Below are positions 56,900-64,000 of a stretch of 64,000 nt of DNA, piece by piece. Below the pieces are notes generated by a model. The model did no database searches. It was not told the DNA's origin and saw only the letters and a list, made by a program, of their open reading frames with translations. The stretch's first letter is position 1, and the number at the start of each line of letters is the position of its first letter. This stretch comes from Rhizobium sp. 16-488-2b (GTDB lineage Bacteria > Pseudomonadota > Alphaproteobacteria > Rhizobiales > Rhizobiaceae): NCBI RefSeq assembly GCF_017741815.1, contig NZ_JAGHMF010000007.1, positions 310,001 to 374,000 on the forward strand, in the 5' to 3' direction. Made by a program: the position numbers and the translations under genes.

Positions 56900-57084
56900 C
56901 ACTCCCTATGCGGGGTGCGCTGATACCCCATGATGCTCAGGTCCGCCGCATCTCCTGGGTCGTGGGGTCGGTCGGTCGGCAAGCAACACTTGCGGTTCCT
57001 CGTGCCGCGTTGCCTGTTGGCCGACCCCCTTTCGTAAAACGCCGTCCTCTCCGTTGAAACGGGCAGGGCGGCGTTTTCATTTGT
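56900..57084 (+). ncRNA. candidate small RNA
   Basis: The AT-rich stretch ending near 56900 could hold a promoter. It is followed by an imperfect stem of about 20 pairs: GGGGTCGGTCGGCAAGCAAC at 56964 against GTTGCCTGTTGGCCGACCCC ending at 57028, with a GCGG/CCGC inner stem. Then comes an intrinsic terminator at 57036. The layout fits a structured RNA on the plus strand. I do not recognise a known family; the 5' end is a guess. Confidence 0.35.
57036..57084 (+). terminator. intrinsic terminator
   Basis: AAAACGCCG at 57036 pairs with CGGCGTTTT at 57069-57077; the inner CCGTT-GAA-ACGG hairpin continues the stem with small internal loops. A T-run ends it. The A-rich left flank would allow function in both directions. 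Confidence 0.75.
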
Positions 57085-57123
57085 GCTCTCTAGTCGAACT
57101 GGCTGCGGCCGTATCGCAGGCAA

Positions 57124-57155
57124 CAAAAAAGCGCGCAGCCTGGTGGCGCGCGCTT
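57124..57155 (-). terminator. intrinsic terminator after rpmG
   Basis: On the minus strand AAGCGCGC-GCC-ACCA-GGC-T-GCGCGCTT forms an eleven-pair stem with one bulge, followed by six T residues, 25 bases after the rpmG stop. Confidence 0.88.
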
Positions 57156-57180
57156 CTAAGTGGTCTACAGGATCAAGAAA

Positions 57181-57348
57181 TTACTTGATCTTGGTTTCCT
57201 TGAACTCGACGTGCTTGCGAGCAATCGGGTCGTACTTCGTCTTCGTCATCTTGTCCGTCATCGTACGGCTGTTCTTCGTCGTGACGTAGAAAGAACCTGT
57301 GTCGGCTGTCGACAGCAGCTTGATCTTGATTGTTGTAGCCTTGGCCAT
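57181..57348 (-). CDS. rpmG: 50S ribosomal protein L33
   Basis: A 55-aa ribosomal protein, [20 protein letters not shown] followed by [21 protein letters not shown]. This is the cysteine-free form of L33, with no CxxC zinc motifs. It binds the large subunit near the E site. The start ATG follows an AGGACG ribosome site and its own terminator lies downstream, so it is a single-gene unit. Only one rpmG is in the window. Confidence 0.97.
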   Translation of the reverse strand: MAKATTIKIKLLSTADTGSFYVTTKNSRTMTDKMTKTKYDPIARKHVEFKETKIK

Positions 57349-57441
57349 GGTCGTCCTGCCTTTAATGAAATGAAAGCCGTTGGAATCCGTCTAGGCGCCT
57401 CGGCTAATTCTGGCGCGAAACTACGAATCTAGCTTGAAAAG

Positions 57442-58626
57442 TCAACCCCGCTTTCGAATGAAAAGCAGTCTGCCCGCCGAAAGCACTGCATAAACGCCGA
57501 AGAAGCCCGCAATCGCCCAGGCAAAGCCGTTGTTTCCGGCCACATCGATGGCCGCGCCGATGACTTGCGGACCCGCAACGGTACCGACGGCATAACAGAA
57601 GACGAAGGCGGCATTGGCGGCGGCAAGGTCCGAGCCGGTGAGGCGCGAGCCGAGATGGCTCAACCCGACGGTATAGAGCCCGGCCACGCAGCCACCCCAG
57701 AAGAGCAGAACGCCCGCCATCAGCAGCCAGCTGTGGGAGAGCACGGGCAGCATCAGCGAGCCGATCAGGCCCATGAAGGCCATGCCGGCGAGGAGGGGGC
57801 GCTTGTCCTTCATCTTGTCAGACAGCATCCCCACCGGGATCTGGAAGATCATGTTGCCGATCCCCATGACCGTCAGCAGCAGGGCGGCTTGAGTCTCGGT
57901 GAAGGCGGCGCGCACCGCGTAGATCGGAAACAGTGCCAGCCCGCCGGCTTCCACCGCACCGAAGATGAAGACGGCCGCCGTGGCGCTCGGCACCAGGAAG
58001 ACATAGCGCATAAAATGCAGCTCCGGCTTCTCTTCGAGCACCGGGCTTTCATGGCGCGCGACAAATATCGGGATCGCCGCCATCAGGATGGCGCAGGCGC
58101 CGACGGCAAAGGGCAGGATGCCGTCGCTGCCGAGAACCGAGAAGAGCAGGGGACCCGCCGCGAAGCCGAGCGACAGCACGGTCGCATAGATCCCGAGCAC
58201 GAAGCCGCGTTTGGATGGCGGCGATGCGGCGTTGATCCAGAACTCGGATAGAATGAACAGCGTGGTCGTGGCGCCATGGAAGGCGAAGCGCAGCGGGAAC
58301 CACATCCAGAAGTCCTGCGCATAGTAGAAGCTCACGGCACTGATTGCCGAGACCACCACCGCCCAGAGCATCGTCTGCGCCACGCCATAGGCATGGGCGA
58401 GCTTTGTCGTGATCGGCGCGGCCACCATCGCCGCGACGCCGGCCATCGCCGTATTGAGGCCGATCAGGGTCGAAGGGATGCCGCGCTTCTCAAGGATGAT
58501 GCTGAGCAACGGCAATCCCAGCCCGATGGCGATGCCAACGGCGGAGATCGACGAAACGGCGGCTACCAGAGATGGCCAATGGATTTCTTCGACATCGCCC
58601 GGTGTGCCGTTTCGCGGCTGAGACAT
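57442..58626 (-). CDS. MFS transporter
   Basis: A 394-aa major facilitator protein with twelve hydrophobic segments in two halves. The loop between helices 2 and 3 is replaced by KLAHAYGVAQ, and the MLSDKMKDKRPLLAG segment after helix 8 carries the D-K/R-P signature of the second half. It is similar to the YcaD-like group. The substrate is unknown. The ATG at 58626 follows GGGGTGG; an earlier in-frame ATG at 58677 precedes a non-conserved stretch. Confidence 0.88.
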   Translation of the reverse strand: MSQPRNGTPGDVEEIHWPSLVAAVSSISAVGIAIGLGLPLLSIILEKRGIPSTLIGLNTAMAGVAAMVAAPITTKLAHAYGVAQTMLWAVVVSAISAVSFYYAQDFWMWFPLRFAFHGATTTLFILSEFWINAASPPSKRGFVLGIYATVLSLGFAAGPLLFSVLGSDGILPFAVGACAILMAAIPIFVARHESPVLEEKPELHFMRYVFLVPSATAAVFIFGAVEAGGLALFPIYAVRAAFTETQAALLLTVMGIGNMIFQIPVGMLSDKMKDKRPLLAGMAFMGLIGSLMLPVLSHSWLLMAGVLLFWGGCVAGLYTVGLSHLGSRLTGSDLAAANAAFVFCYAVGTVAGPQVIGAAIDVAGNNGFAWAIAGFFGVYAVLSAGRLLFIRKRG

Positions 58627-58905
58627 ATATCCACCCCTACAGAACTGCTGCGCACAAACGCGACTCGAAAGCCACATCTGCCCCCATGGTCATGCCAGCC
58701 TCAGATGACGGGCCAGACCCAGATGACGTGTGTGCTTTACTAGATGAACAAGGTTGGCTGCAATGATCTGATTGCGGTGGACGAGATTCAGTCAAATAAG
58801 CCTACCATCGCGCAAGTTGACATCGTGCCTGAAACAGAGTTCGCAGCACATCCGGCGCTGCTACACGCCAAATATGTCGTGATGGTGAAGGTTCAAGGAA
58901 AGTCT

Positions 58906-59367
58906 TCAGCCTTGATGCCGGCGGCCGGGGATCTCGTACTGATCCTGCTCGTCGCTGTGCCCGCCGAAACCATGCATCTTCAGCGCCCATTGCAGCCCGA
59001 TGACCCCGCCTTTGATCGGCTGGATGATCAACAGCGTGGCAAGCAGCGTCAGCGGCGTCCAGATGGCGAAGGTGAGCCAGAGCGGCATCGGCCAGATCAG
59101 ATCGGTCATCATGTAGCCCGCGATGATCACGTGGCCGACGATGACGATGGTGATGTAGGGCGGCAGGTCATCGGCGCGATGGTGGTGCATGGCTTCGCCA
59201 CAGGCGGCACAATTGTCCACCGGCTTTAGATAGGCACGGAACAGCTTACCGCTGCCACAAGCCGGGCAACGGCCGAGAAGGCCGCGCTTGATCGATTGAC
59301 CGAGCGGGCGCTTGGCTTCGTCGACATCGCCGTATTGGATCGCCTGGCCGTTTGAGGTGGTCGTCAT
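58906..59367 (-). CDS. DUF983 family zinc-ribbon membrane protein
   Basis: A 153-aa protein. A zinc-ribbon-like pair CPACGSGKLF and CAACGEAM (residues about 34-60) precedes two or three transmembrane helices (ITIVIVGHVIIAGYMM, WLTFAIWTPLTLLATLLIIQP). This is the alphaproteobacterial DUF983 family; function unknown. The gene starts about 30 bases after the RNase R stop on the same strand, so topA-rnr-DUF983 form one unit. Confidence 0.85.
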   Translation of the reverse strand: MTTTSNGQAIQYGDVDEAKRPLGQSIKRGLLGRCPACGSGKLFRAYLKPVDNCAACGEAMHHHRADDLPPYITIVIVGHVIIAGYMMTDLIWPMPLWLTFAIWTPLTLLATLLIIQPIKGGVIGLQWALKMHGFGGHSDEQDQYEIPGRRHQG

Positions 59368-59399
59368 GACTGCACTTCCTTCCCGGCGTCCCAAAACGC

Positions 59400-61769
59400 C
59401 TATCGACGCCCTCTCGGGGGTCTTGTCCCGGCCTGCTTGCGCGCGCGGCTTGCGTCGCGGCGGCCGCCCTTGTGGAATGAACGCACGGCGGTGGGCATCT
59501 TGCGCCCCTCGCTTACCATCTCGAACCGAAGCGCACCGGCCAGCGGAATGGCTTCCACCAGCTTGACCTTGATACTGTCTCCAAGGCGGTAGCCGAGGCC
59601 GGTTTTCTCACCGGACAATGCCTGATGCGCCTCATCATAGATGAAGTAGTCCATTCCCAGTGTAGATATAGGAATGAAGCCGTCCGCTCCATAGTCCGGC
59701 AGGGCGACAAATAGTCCCGATTTCGTCACACCTCCCACGCGTCCATCGAATTCCTCGCCGATACGGCCGGCAAGGTGATGTGCGATGAGGCGGTCGACGG
59801 TCTCGCGTTCGGCGGCCATGGCGCGGCGCTCGAAGGTGGAGATCTCGGCCGCGACATCGTCGAACGCCGCTTCCTCATCCGGCGTGATCCCGCCTTCGCC
59901 GAAGCCGAGCGAGCCGACGAGCGCGCGATGCACGATCAAGTCGGCATAGCGGCGGATCGGCGAGGTGAAGTGCGCATACTTCATCAGGTTCAGGCCGAAG
60001 TGCCCGATATTCTCGGGGCTGTAGATCGCCTGGCTCTGCGAGCGCAGCACCATCTCGTTGACCATCGTCTGGTGCGGGGTATCCTCGGCCTTGGCAAGAA
60101 TGCCGTTGAAGTTGTTGGCGCGCATGTTGCCGCCCTTGGCGAGCGAAATGCCGAGCGTCGCCAGGAACTCGCGCAGGATTTCCTGCTTGGAGAGCGACGG
60201 GCCGTCGTGCACGCGGTAGATCAGCGGTTGCTTCTTCTTTTCCAGCGTCTCGGCTGCCGCGACGTTGGCCTGGATCATCATCTCTTCGATCAGCTTGTGC
60301 GCATCGAGACGCGGCGGCACGACGACGCGGTCGACGGTGCCGTCGGGCTTCAGCTGGATCTTGCGCTCGGGCATGTCGAGTTCCAGCGGCTGCCGGCGCT
60401 CACGGCCACGTTTCATCACCTCATAGGCATGCCACAGCGGCTTCAGGATCGGCTCCAACAGCGGCCCGGCCTTGTCGTCGGGATTGCCGTCGATCGCGGC
60501 CTGCGCCTGCTGGTAGGAGAGCTTGGCAGCGCTCTTCATCATCACGCGATGGAAGGTATGCCCCGCCTTGCGGCCTTCCTTGGAGAAAGTCATGCGCACG
60601 GCCAGCGCCGGCCGGTCCTGTCCTTCGCGCAGCGAGCAGAGATCGTTGGAAATCCGCTCCGGCAGCATGGGAACGACGCGGTCGGGGAAGTAGACCGAGT
60701 TGCCGCGCTTCAGCGCCTCGCGATCGAGCGGCGAGTTCGGGCGCACATAGTAGGAGACGTCGGCGATCGCCACGGTAACGATGACGCCGCCTTCGTTGTC
60801 GGGCGAGGGGTCGTGCTCGGCATAGACGGCGTCGTCATGGTCCTTGGCATCAGCAGGGTCGATGGTGATCAGCGGTAAGTCGCGCCAGTCCTCGCGGTGC
60901 GACATGGTCGCCGGCTTGGCGTCGTCCGCCTCTGCAACCACGGCCGGCGGGAAGATATAGGGGATGCCATGGGCGTGGATGGCGATCATCGAGATCGCCT
61001 TTTCCGAAGCGACCGAACCGACGATCGAAAGAACCTTGGCGCGCGGCAGTCCGAAGCTGCGCAGGCGCGCGACTTCGACCTCGACCAGATCGCCGTCCTT
61101 GGCGTCGCCCTTGTCATCCGGGTCGATCAGCATTTCTTCGCCGCGCCGTTCGATCGGCAACAGCCGCCCGCCGCCGCCAAGCGCATCCTTGAAGACGCCG
61201 AGCAGCGCGCCGCGACGCTTGTCGAGGATCTTGATGATGCGCGCCGTATAGGCCGGGCCGCCGCGATCGGTCGCGGCAAAGATCTTCGCGAGAATACGGT
61301 CGCCCATGCCGGCGACCGGCGCCTTGCCCTTGCCGTTGCGGCCGGCTGGCGAGGAGGACTGCCGGATGGAGACGGCAGGCGCCACGCCCATCTCGTCCGA
61401 CCATTCCGCCGGACGGCCGATCAGTCCGCCGTCCTTGTCGCGGGTGGTGATGTCGAGCACGGTGACCGGCGGCAGCGCGCCGGGACGGATCAGCGACTTC
61501 CGCGTCTTCTGCAGCATGCCTTCCTGCTCGAGATCGCGTAGCAGGTGCTTGAGCTCGACGCGGCTGTCCCCCTTCAGTCCAAAGGCCTTGGCAAGCTCGC
61601 GCTTGGAAGCCTTCTGCGGATGATCGGCGATGAAGCGCAGGATCACTTCGCGCGACGGAAGCGCGCCGTGCTGAATGTTGAGTGGCTCGACGGCGGGCGC
61701 CCTGCTGGAGCGTCCCGTCTTGTCGGGACGCTTGCCCATGCCCTTTGGTTCCCGCGGAATTCTGGTCAC
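59400..61769 (-). CDS. rnr: ribonuclease R
   Basis: A 789-aa 3'-5' exoribonuclease of the RNB family. The N-terminal winged helix, cold-shock domains, the RNB catalytic segment (ITIDPADAKDHDDAVYAEHD, with the metal-binding aspartates), HFTSPIRRYADLIVHRAL and the S1 domain (GVTKSGLFVALPDYGADGFIP) occur in order; the basic tail RRDASRARKQAGTRPPRGRR binds RNA. It degrades structured RNA. The start is GTG at 61769, overlapping the topA stop by four bases (GTGA); the ATG at 61739 is an alternative ten codons in. Confidence 0.95.
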   Translation of the reverse strand: MTRIPREPKGMGKRPDKTGRSSRAPAVEPLNIQHGALPSREVILRFIADHPQKASKRELAKAFGLKGDSRVELKHLLRDLEQEGMLQKTRKSLIRPGALPPVTVLDITTRDKDGGLIGRPAEWSDEMGVAPAVSIRQSSSPAGRNGKGKAPVAGMGDRILAKIFAATDRGGPAYTARIIKILDKRRGALLGVFKDALGGGGRLLPIERRGEEMLIDPDDKGDAKDGDLVEVEVARLRSFGLPRAKVLSIVGSVASEKAISMIAIHAHGIPYIFPPAVVAEADDAKPATMSHREDWRDLPLITIDPADAKDHDDAVYAEHDPSPDNEGGVIVTVAIADVSYYVRPNSPLDREALKRGNSVYFPDRVVPMLPERISNDLCSLREGQDRPALAVRMTFSKEGRKAGHTFHRVMMKSAAKLSYQQAQAAIDGNPDDKAGPLLEPILKPLWHAYEVMKRGRERRQPLELDMPERKIQLKPDGTVDRVVVPPRLDAHKLIEEMMIQANVAAAETLEKKKQPLIYRVHDGPSLSKQEILREFLATLGISLAKGGNMRANNFNGILAKAEDTPHQTMVNEMVLRSQSQAIYSPENIGHFGLNLMKYAHFTSPIRRYADLIVHRALVGSLGFGEGGITPDEEAAFDDVAAEISTFERRAMAAERETVDRLIAHHLAGRIGEEFDGRVGGVTKSGLFVALPDYGADGFIPISTLGMDYFIYDEAHQALSGEKTGLGYRLGDSIKVKLVEAIPLAGALRFEMVSEGRKMPTAVRSFHKGGRRDASRARKQAGTRPPRGRR

Positions 61770-64000
61770 TCTTCGCTCTTTTTCTTCTTTGCGGGTGCCG
61801 CAGCTTTTTTGGCGGGCGCCTTGGCTTTTGCCTTCGGCTTGGCGGCTGCCTTCGCAGGCTTCTCGTCATCGCTCGCCGCAGCCTTGGCCTTCGCTTTCGG
61901 CTTCGCCTTGCTCTTGGCGGTCGGGGCCTTGCCAGCCTTGGCCGTGATCAGGGCCAAGGCTTCCTCGACGGTTAGCGCCTGTGGATCCGTGCCCTTGGGC
62001 AGCGTCGCGTTGACTTTGCCCCAGTTGACGTAGGGGCCGTACTTGCCGTCGCGCACGGTGATCGCGCCGCCGCCATCGGGATGCTCGCCGAGCTCCTTGA
62101 GCGCTGCCGCTGCCGTGCGACCGCGTCCGCCCGGACCCTTCGCGGCCTTCTCGGCGATCACGGTGACCGCGCGGTTGAGGCCGATGCTGAAGACGTCCTC
62201 GACGGTCTCGAGATTGGCGTAACCGCCATCATGCAGCAGGAAGGGTCCGTAGCGGCCGATGCCGGCCGAGATCATCTTGCCCGATTCCGGATGCTTGCCG
62301 ATATCGCGCGGGAGCGAAATCAGCGCCATCGCCTTTTCGTAATCGATATCCTCGGGCTTCCAGCCCTTCGGCAGAGAGGAGCGCTTCGCCTCCTTGCCGT
62401 CGCCACGCTGGACGTAAGGCCCGAAGCGGCCGGAGCGCAGCGTCAGCTCCTCGCCGGTGACGGGATCGGTGCCGAGCGCCTTCGGCTCGTTCAGCGCAGC
62501 ACCCTCCGCCTCCGCGCCGCCTTCAGAAGAAAGCTGGCGCGTGTAATTGCACTCGGGGTAGTTCGAGCAGCCGACGAAGGCGCCGTACTTGCCGAGCTTC
62601 AGCGACAGGTTGCCCGTACCGCAGACCTGGCAGATGCGGGGATCGCTGCCGTCCTCGCGCTTCGGAAACACCAGCGGCGCGAGCGACTCGTTCAGCGAAT
62701 CGAGCACGTTGGTGACGCGCAGTTCCTTGGTGTCTTCGATCTGCGCGAAGAAATCCTTCCAGAAGTCGCGCAGCACCTGCTTCCAGTTCAGCTCGCCGGC
62801 GGAAATCCGGTCGAGCTTCTCTTCCAGGTCGGCCGTGAAATCGTACTCGACATACTTGGTGAAGAAGCCTTCGAGGAAGGCCGTCACCAGCCGACCCTTG
62901 GAGTGCGGGATCAGCTTGCGCTTGTCGATGATCACATATTCGCGGTCGCGAAGGGTCGCGAGCGTCGCCGCATAGGTGGAGGGGCGGCCGATGCCGAGCT
63001 CTTCCATCTTCTTGATCAGCGATGCTTCCGAATAGCGCGGTGGCGGTTCGGTGAAGTGCTGGCTCGAATTGATCTTCTGCTTTGCGAGGTTTTCGCGCGC
63101 ATTGATCTCCGGCAGGCGGCCATCCTCGTCGCCGTCGTCGCTCTGTTCGCCGTCTTCCTTCTGGTCCGTATAGGCGGCAATGAAGCCGTCGAAGCGGATG
63201 ACGGAACCGACGGCCCGCAGTCCGGCCTTCTCGCCGTCGTTGTCGGCGATGATCTCGGCGGTCGTGCGCTCGATCTCGGCGGACGCCATCTGGCTCGCGA
63301 TGCCGCGCTTCCAGATCAGGTCGTAGAGCTTGATCTGGTCGGCGTCGAGATACTGGCGAACCTTGTCCGGCGAGCGGTTGAAGTCTGTCGGGCGGATGGC
63401 TTCGTGCGCTTCCTGGGCGTTCTTCGCCTTGGTCGAATAGAAGCGTGCCTTCTCCGGCAGGTAGCGCTGGCCGAATTGGTCGACGATGGCGCCACGCGCC
63501 GCATCGATCGCCTCTGGCGCCATCTGTACGCCGTCGGTACGCATATAGGTGATCAGACCGACCGTCTCGCCGCCGATGTCGAAGCCTTCATAGAGCTTCT
63601 GCGCCACCTGCATGGTGCGCGATGCCGAGAAACCGAGCTTCGAGGAAGCGGCCTGCTGCAGCGTGGAGGTTGTGAAGGGTGGTCCCGGGTTGCGCTTGAC
63701 GGGCTTCGCCTCGACGGTGTCGACGACATAGGACGCGCCTTCGAGCAGCGCCTTCAGCTTGCCGGCCTCGTCGCCGTTGCCGATCGCGCGCGCCTGCAAC
63801 CGCTTGCCATTCGCCGCAACCAGCTTGGCTTCGAACTCGTCACCGCGCGGTGTCTTCAGCAGCGCCGAGATGTTCCAGTATTCCTCGGAGACGAAACGCT
63901 CGATCTCGGATTCGCGGTCGCAGACCAGCCGCAACGCCACCGACTGGACACGACCAGCCGAGCGGGCGCCGGGCAGCTTGCGCCACAGCACCGGCGAAAG
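61766..64000 (-). CDS. topA: DNA topoisomerase I (5' part outside window)
   Basis: The C-terminal 744 codons of type IA topoisomerase I; the gene starts right of the window. LWRKLPGARSAGRVQSVALRLV and GLITYMRTDGVQMAPEAI (with the active-site tyrosine in TYMRTD) are present, then the domain with CQVCGTGNLSLKLGKYGAFVGCSNYPECNY (one intact zinc-finger module) and three further topoisomerase C-terminal repeats without cysteines. The last 60 residues are a Lys/Ala-rich tail, typical of alphaproteobacterial TopA. It relaxes negative supercoils. Confidence 0.97.
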   Translation of the reverse strand, partial: LSPVLWRKLPGARSAGRVQSVALRLVCDRESEIERFVSEEYWNISALLKTPRGDEFEAKLVAANGKRLQARAIGNGDEAGKLKALLEGASYVVDTVEAKPVKRNPGPPFTTSTLQQAASSKLGFSASRTMQVAQKLYEGFDIGGETVGLITYMRTDGVQMAPEAIDAARGAIVDQFGQRYLPEKARFYSTKAKNAQEAHEAIRPTDFNRSPDKVRQYLDADQIKLYDLIWKRGIASQMASAEIERTTAEIIADNDGEKAGLRAVGSVIRFDGFIAAYTDQKEDGEQSDDGDEDGRLPEINARENLAKQKINSSQHFTEPPPRYSEASLIKKMEELGIGRPSTYAATLATLRDREYVIIDKRKLIPHSKGRLVTAFLEGFFTKYVEYDFTADLEEKLDRISAGELNWKQVLRDFWKDFFAQIEDTKELRVTNVLDSLNESLAPLVFPKREDGSDPRICQVCGTGNLSLKLGKYGAFVGCSNYPECNYTRQLSSEGGAEAEGAALNEPKALGTDPVTGEELTLRSGRFGPYVQRGDGKEAKRSSLPKGWKPEDIDYEKAMALISLPRDIGKHPESGKMISAGIGRYGPFLLHDGGYANLETVEDVFSIGLNRAVTVIAEKAAKGPGGRGRTAAAALKELGEHPDGGGAITVRDGKYGPYVNWGKVNATLPKGTDPQALTVEEALALITAKAGKAPTAKSKAKPKAKAKAAASDDEKPAKAAAKPKAKAKAPAKKAAAPAKKKKSEE

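Larger units (their letters stand above)
56446..57180. other. intergenic region after pleD with a candidate small RNA
   Basis: 735 bases. The left part has GC-rich hairpins (GGGCC/GGCCC near 56512) and a small terminator-like stem GTCCC-AAATC-GGGAC plus TTTT at 56792. Positions 56810-56900 are AT-rich. From 56964 a strong RNA-like hairpin and a clear terminator follow, described separately. No protein-coding frame is convincing. Confidence 0.5.

Noticed and set aside
58627..58905. Short plus-strand frame from 58744 between the MFS and DUF983 genes
   Set aside because: It continues through the DUF983 gene in the antisense direction, has no ribosome site and no known motif.
1..64000. CRISPR array, prophage or transposase
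   Set aside because: No regularly spaced direct repeats, no phage structural genes and no transposase-like frames were seen.

Overview
The window is ordinary chromosomal DNA of a high-GC alphaproteobacterium, almost certainly Rhizobiaceae (Rhizobium or a close relative). This rests on gene content and order: a divergent dctA / dctBD C4-dicarboxylate system with a sigma-54 promoter, an FMN-riboswitch-controlled ribN, the 14-gene nuo cluster interrupted by small extra genes, the short-form prolyl-tRNA synthetase, divK-pleD cell-cycle signalling, and alphaproteobacterial LexA boxes (GAAC-N7-GAAC). I see no prophage, insertion sequence with a transposase, or CRISPR array.

Layout. 0-3 kb: 3' end of an O-acetylhomoserine sulfhydrylase-type gene, a NYN/LOTUS protein, a small cupin, and a divergent MarR regulator / short-chain dehydrogenase pair around a perfect operator-like palindrome. 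3-8 kb: dctD and dctB (minus strand) divergent from dctA, with two upstream activator palindromes and a textbook -24/-12 promoter. 8-10.5 kb: a cytochrome P450 and a membrane GGDEF protein. 10.8-16.4 kb: the protein quality-control block clpP-clpX-lon, then hupB. 16.4-20.7 kb: FMN riboswitch and ribN, an inorganic pyrophosphatase carrying a signal peptide, an aldo/keto reductase, a DUF3833 protein and a methyltransferase. 20.8-22.6 kb: tRNA-Val, two identical tRNA-Asp genes and about 1.1 kb with no recognisable gene.

22.6-39.0 kb: nuoA-N encoding respiratory complex I, with three additional genes inside the cluster: a 91-aa exported protein (nuoD/E), a 213-aa protein with a helix-hairpin-type domain (nuoF/G) and an 88-aa membrane protein (nuoH/I). 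The C-terminal extension of NuoE carries the same kind of domain as the 213-aa protein. Downstream and tightly packed are birA, an RNase J gene and methylmalonyl-CoA epimerase. 42-46 kb: DUF1467 protein, proS, lolC and lolD. 46-54.5 kb: a secreted protein of unknown function; a 28-codon single-helix membrane microprotein whose promoter contains a LexA box; dnaE; a 275-bp palindromic element that supplies the stop codons of both convergent neighbours; an L,D-transpeptidase; an SOS-type dinB with its own LexA box; a HAD-like protein and DUF3572. 54.7-64 kb: divK-pleD, a candidate small-RNA locus, rpmG, an MFS transporter, DUF983, RNase R and most of topA (running off the right edge).

Most interesting items: the LexA-controlled microprotein at 46914-47000 (a candidate SidA-like SOS division inhibitor), the palindromic element at 50611-50885, and the accessory genes and shared domain in the nuo cluster. 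Coordinates, motifs and repeats were read by eye; family names come from recognising motifs, not from database searches.
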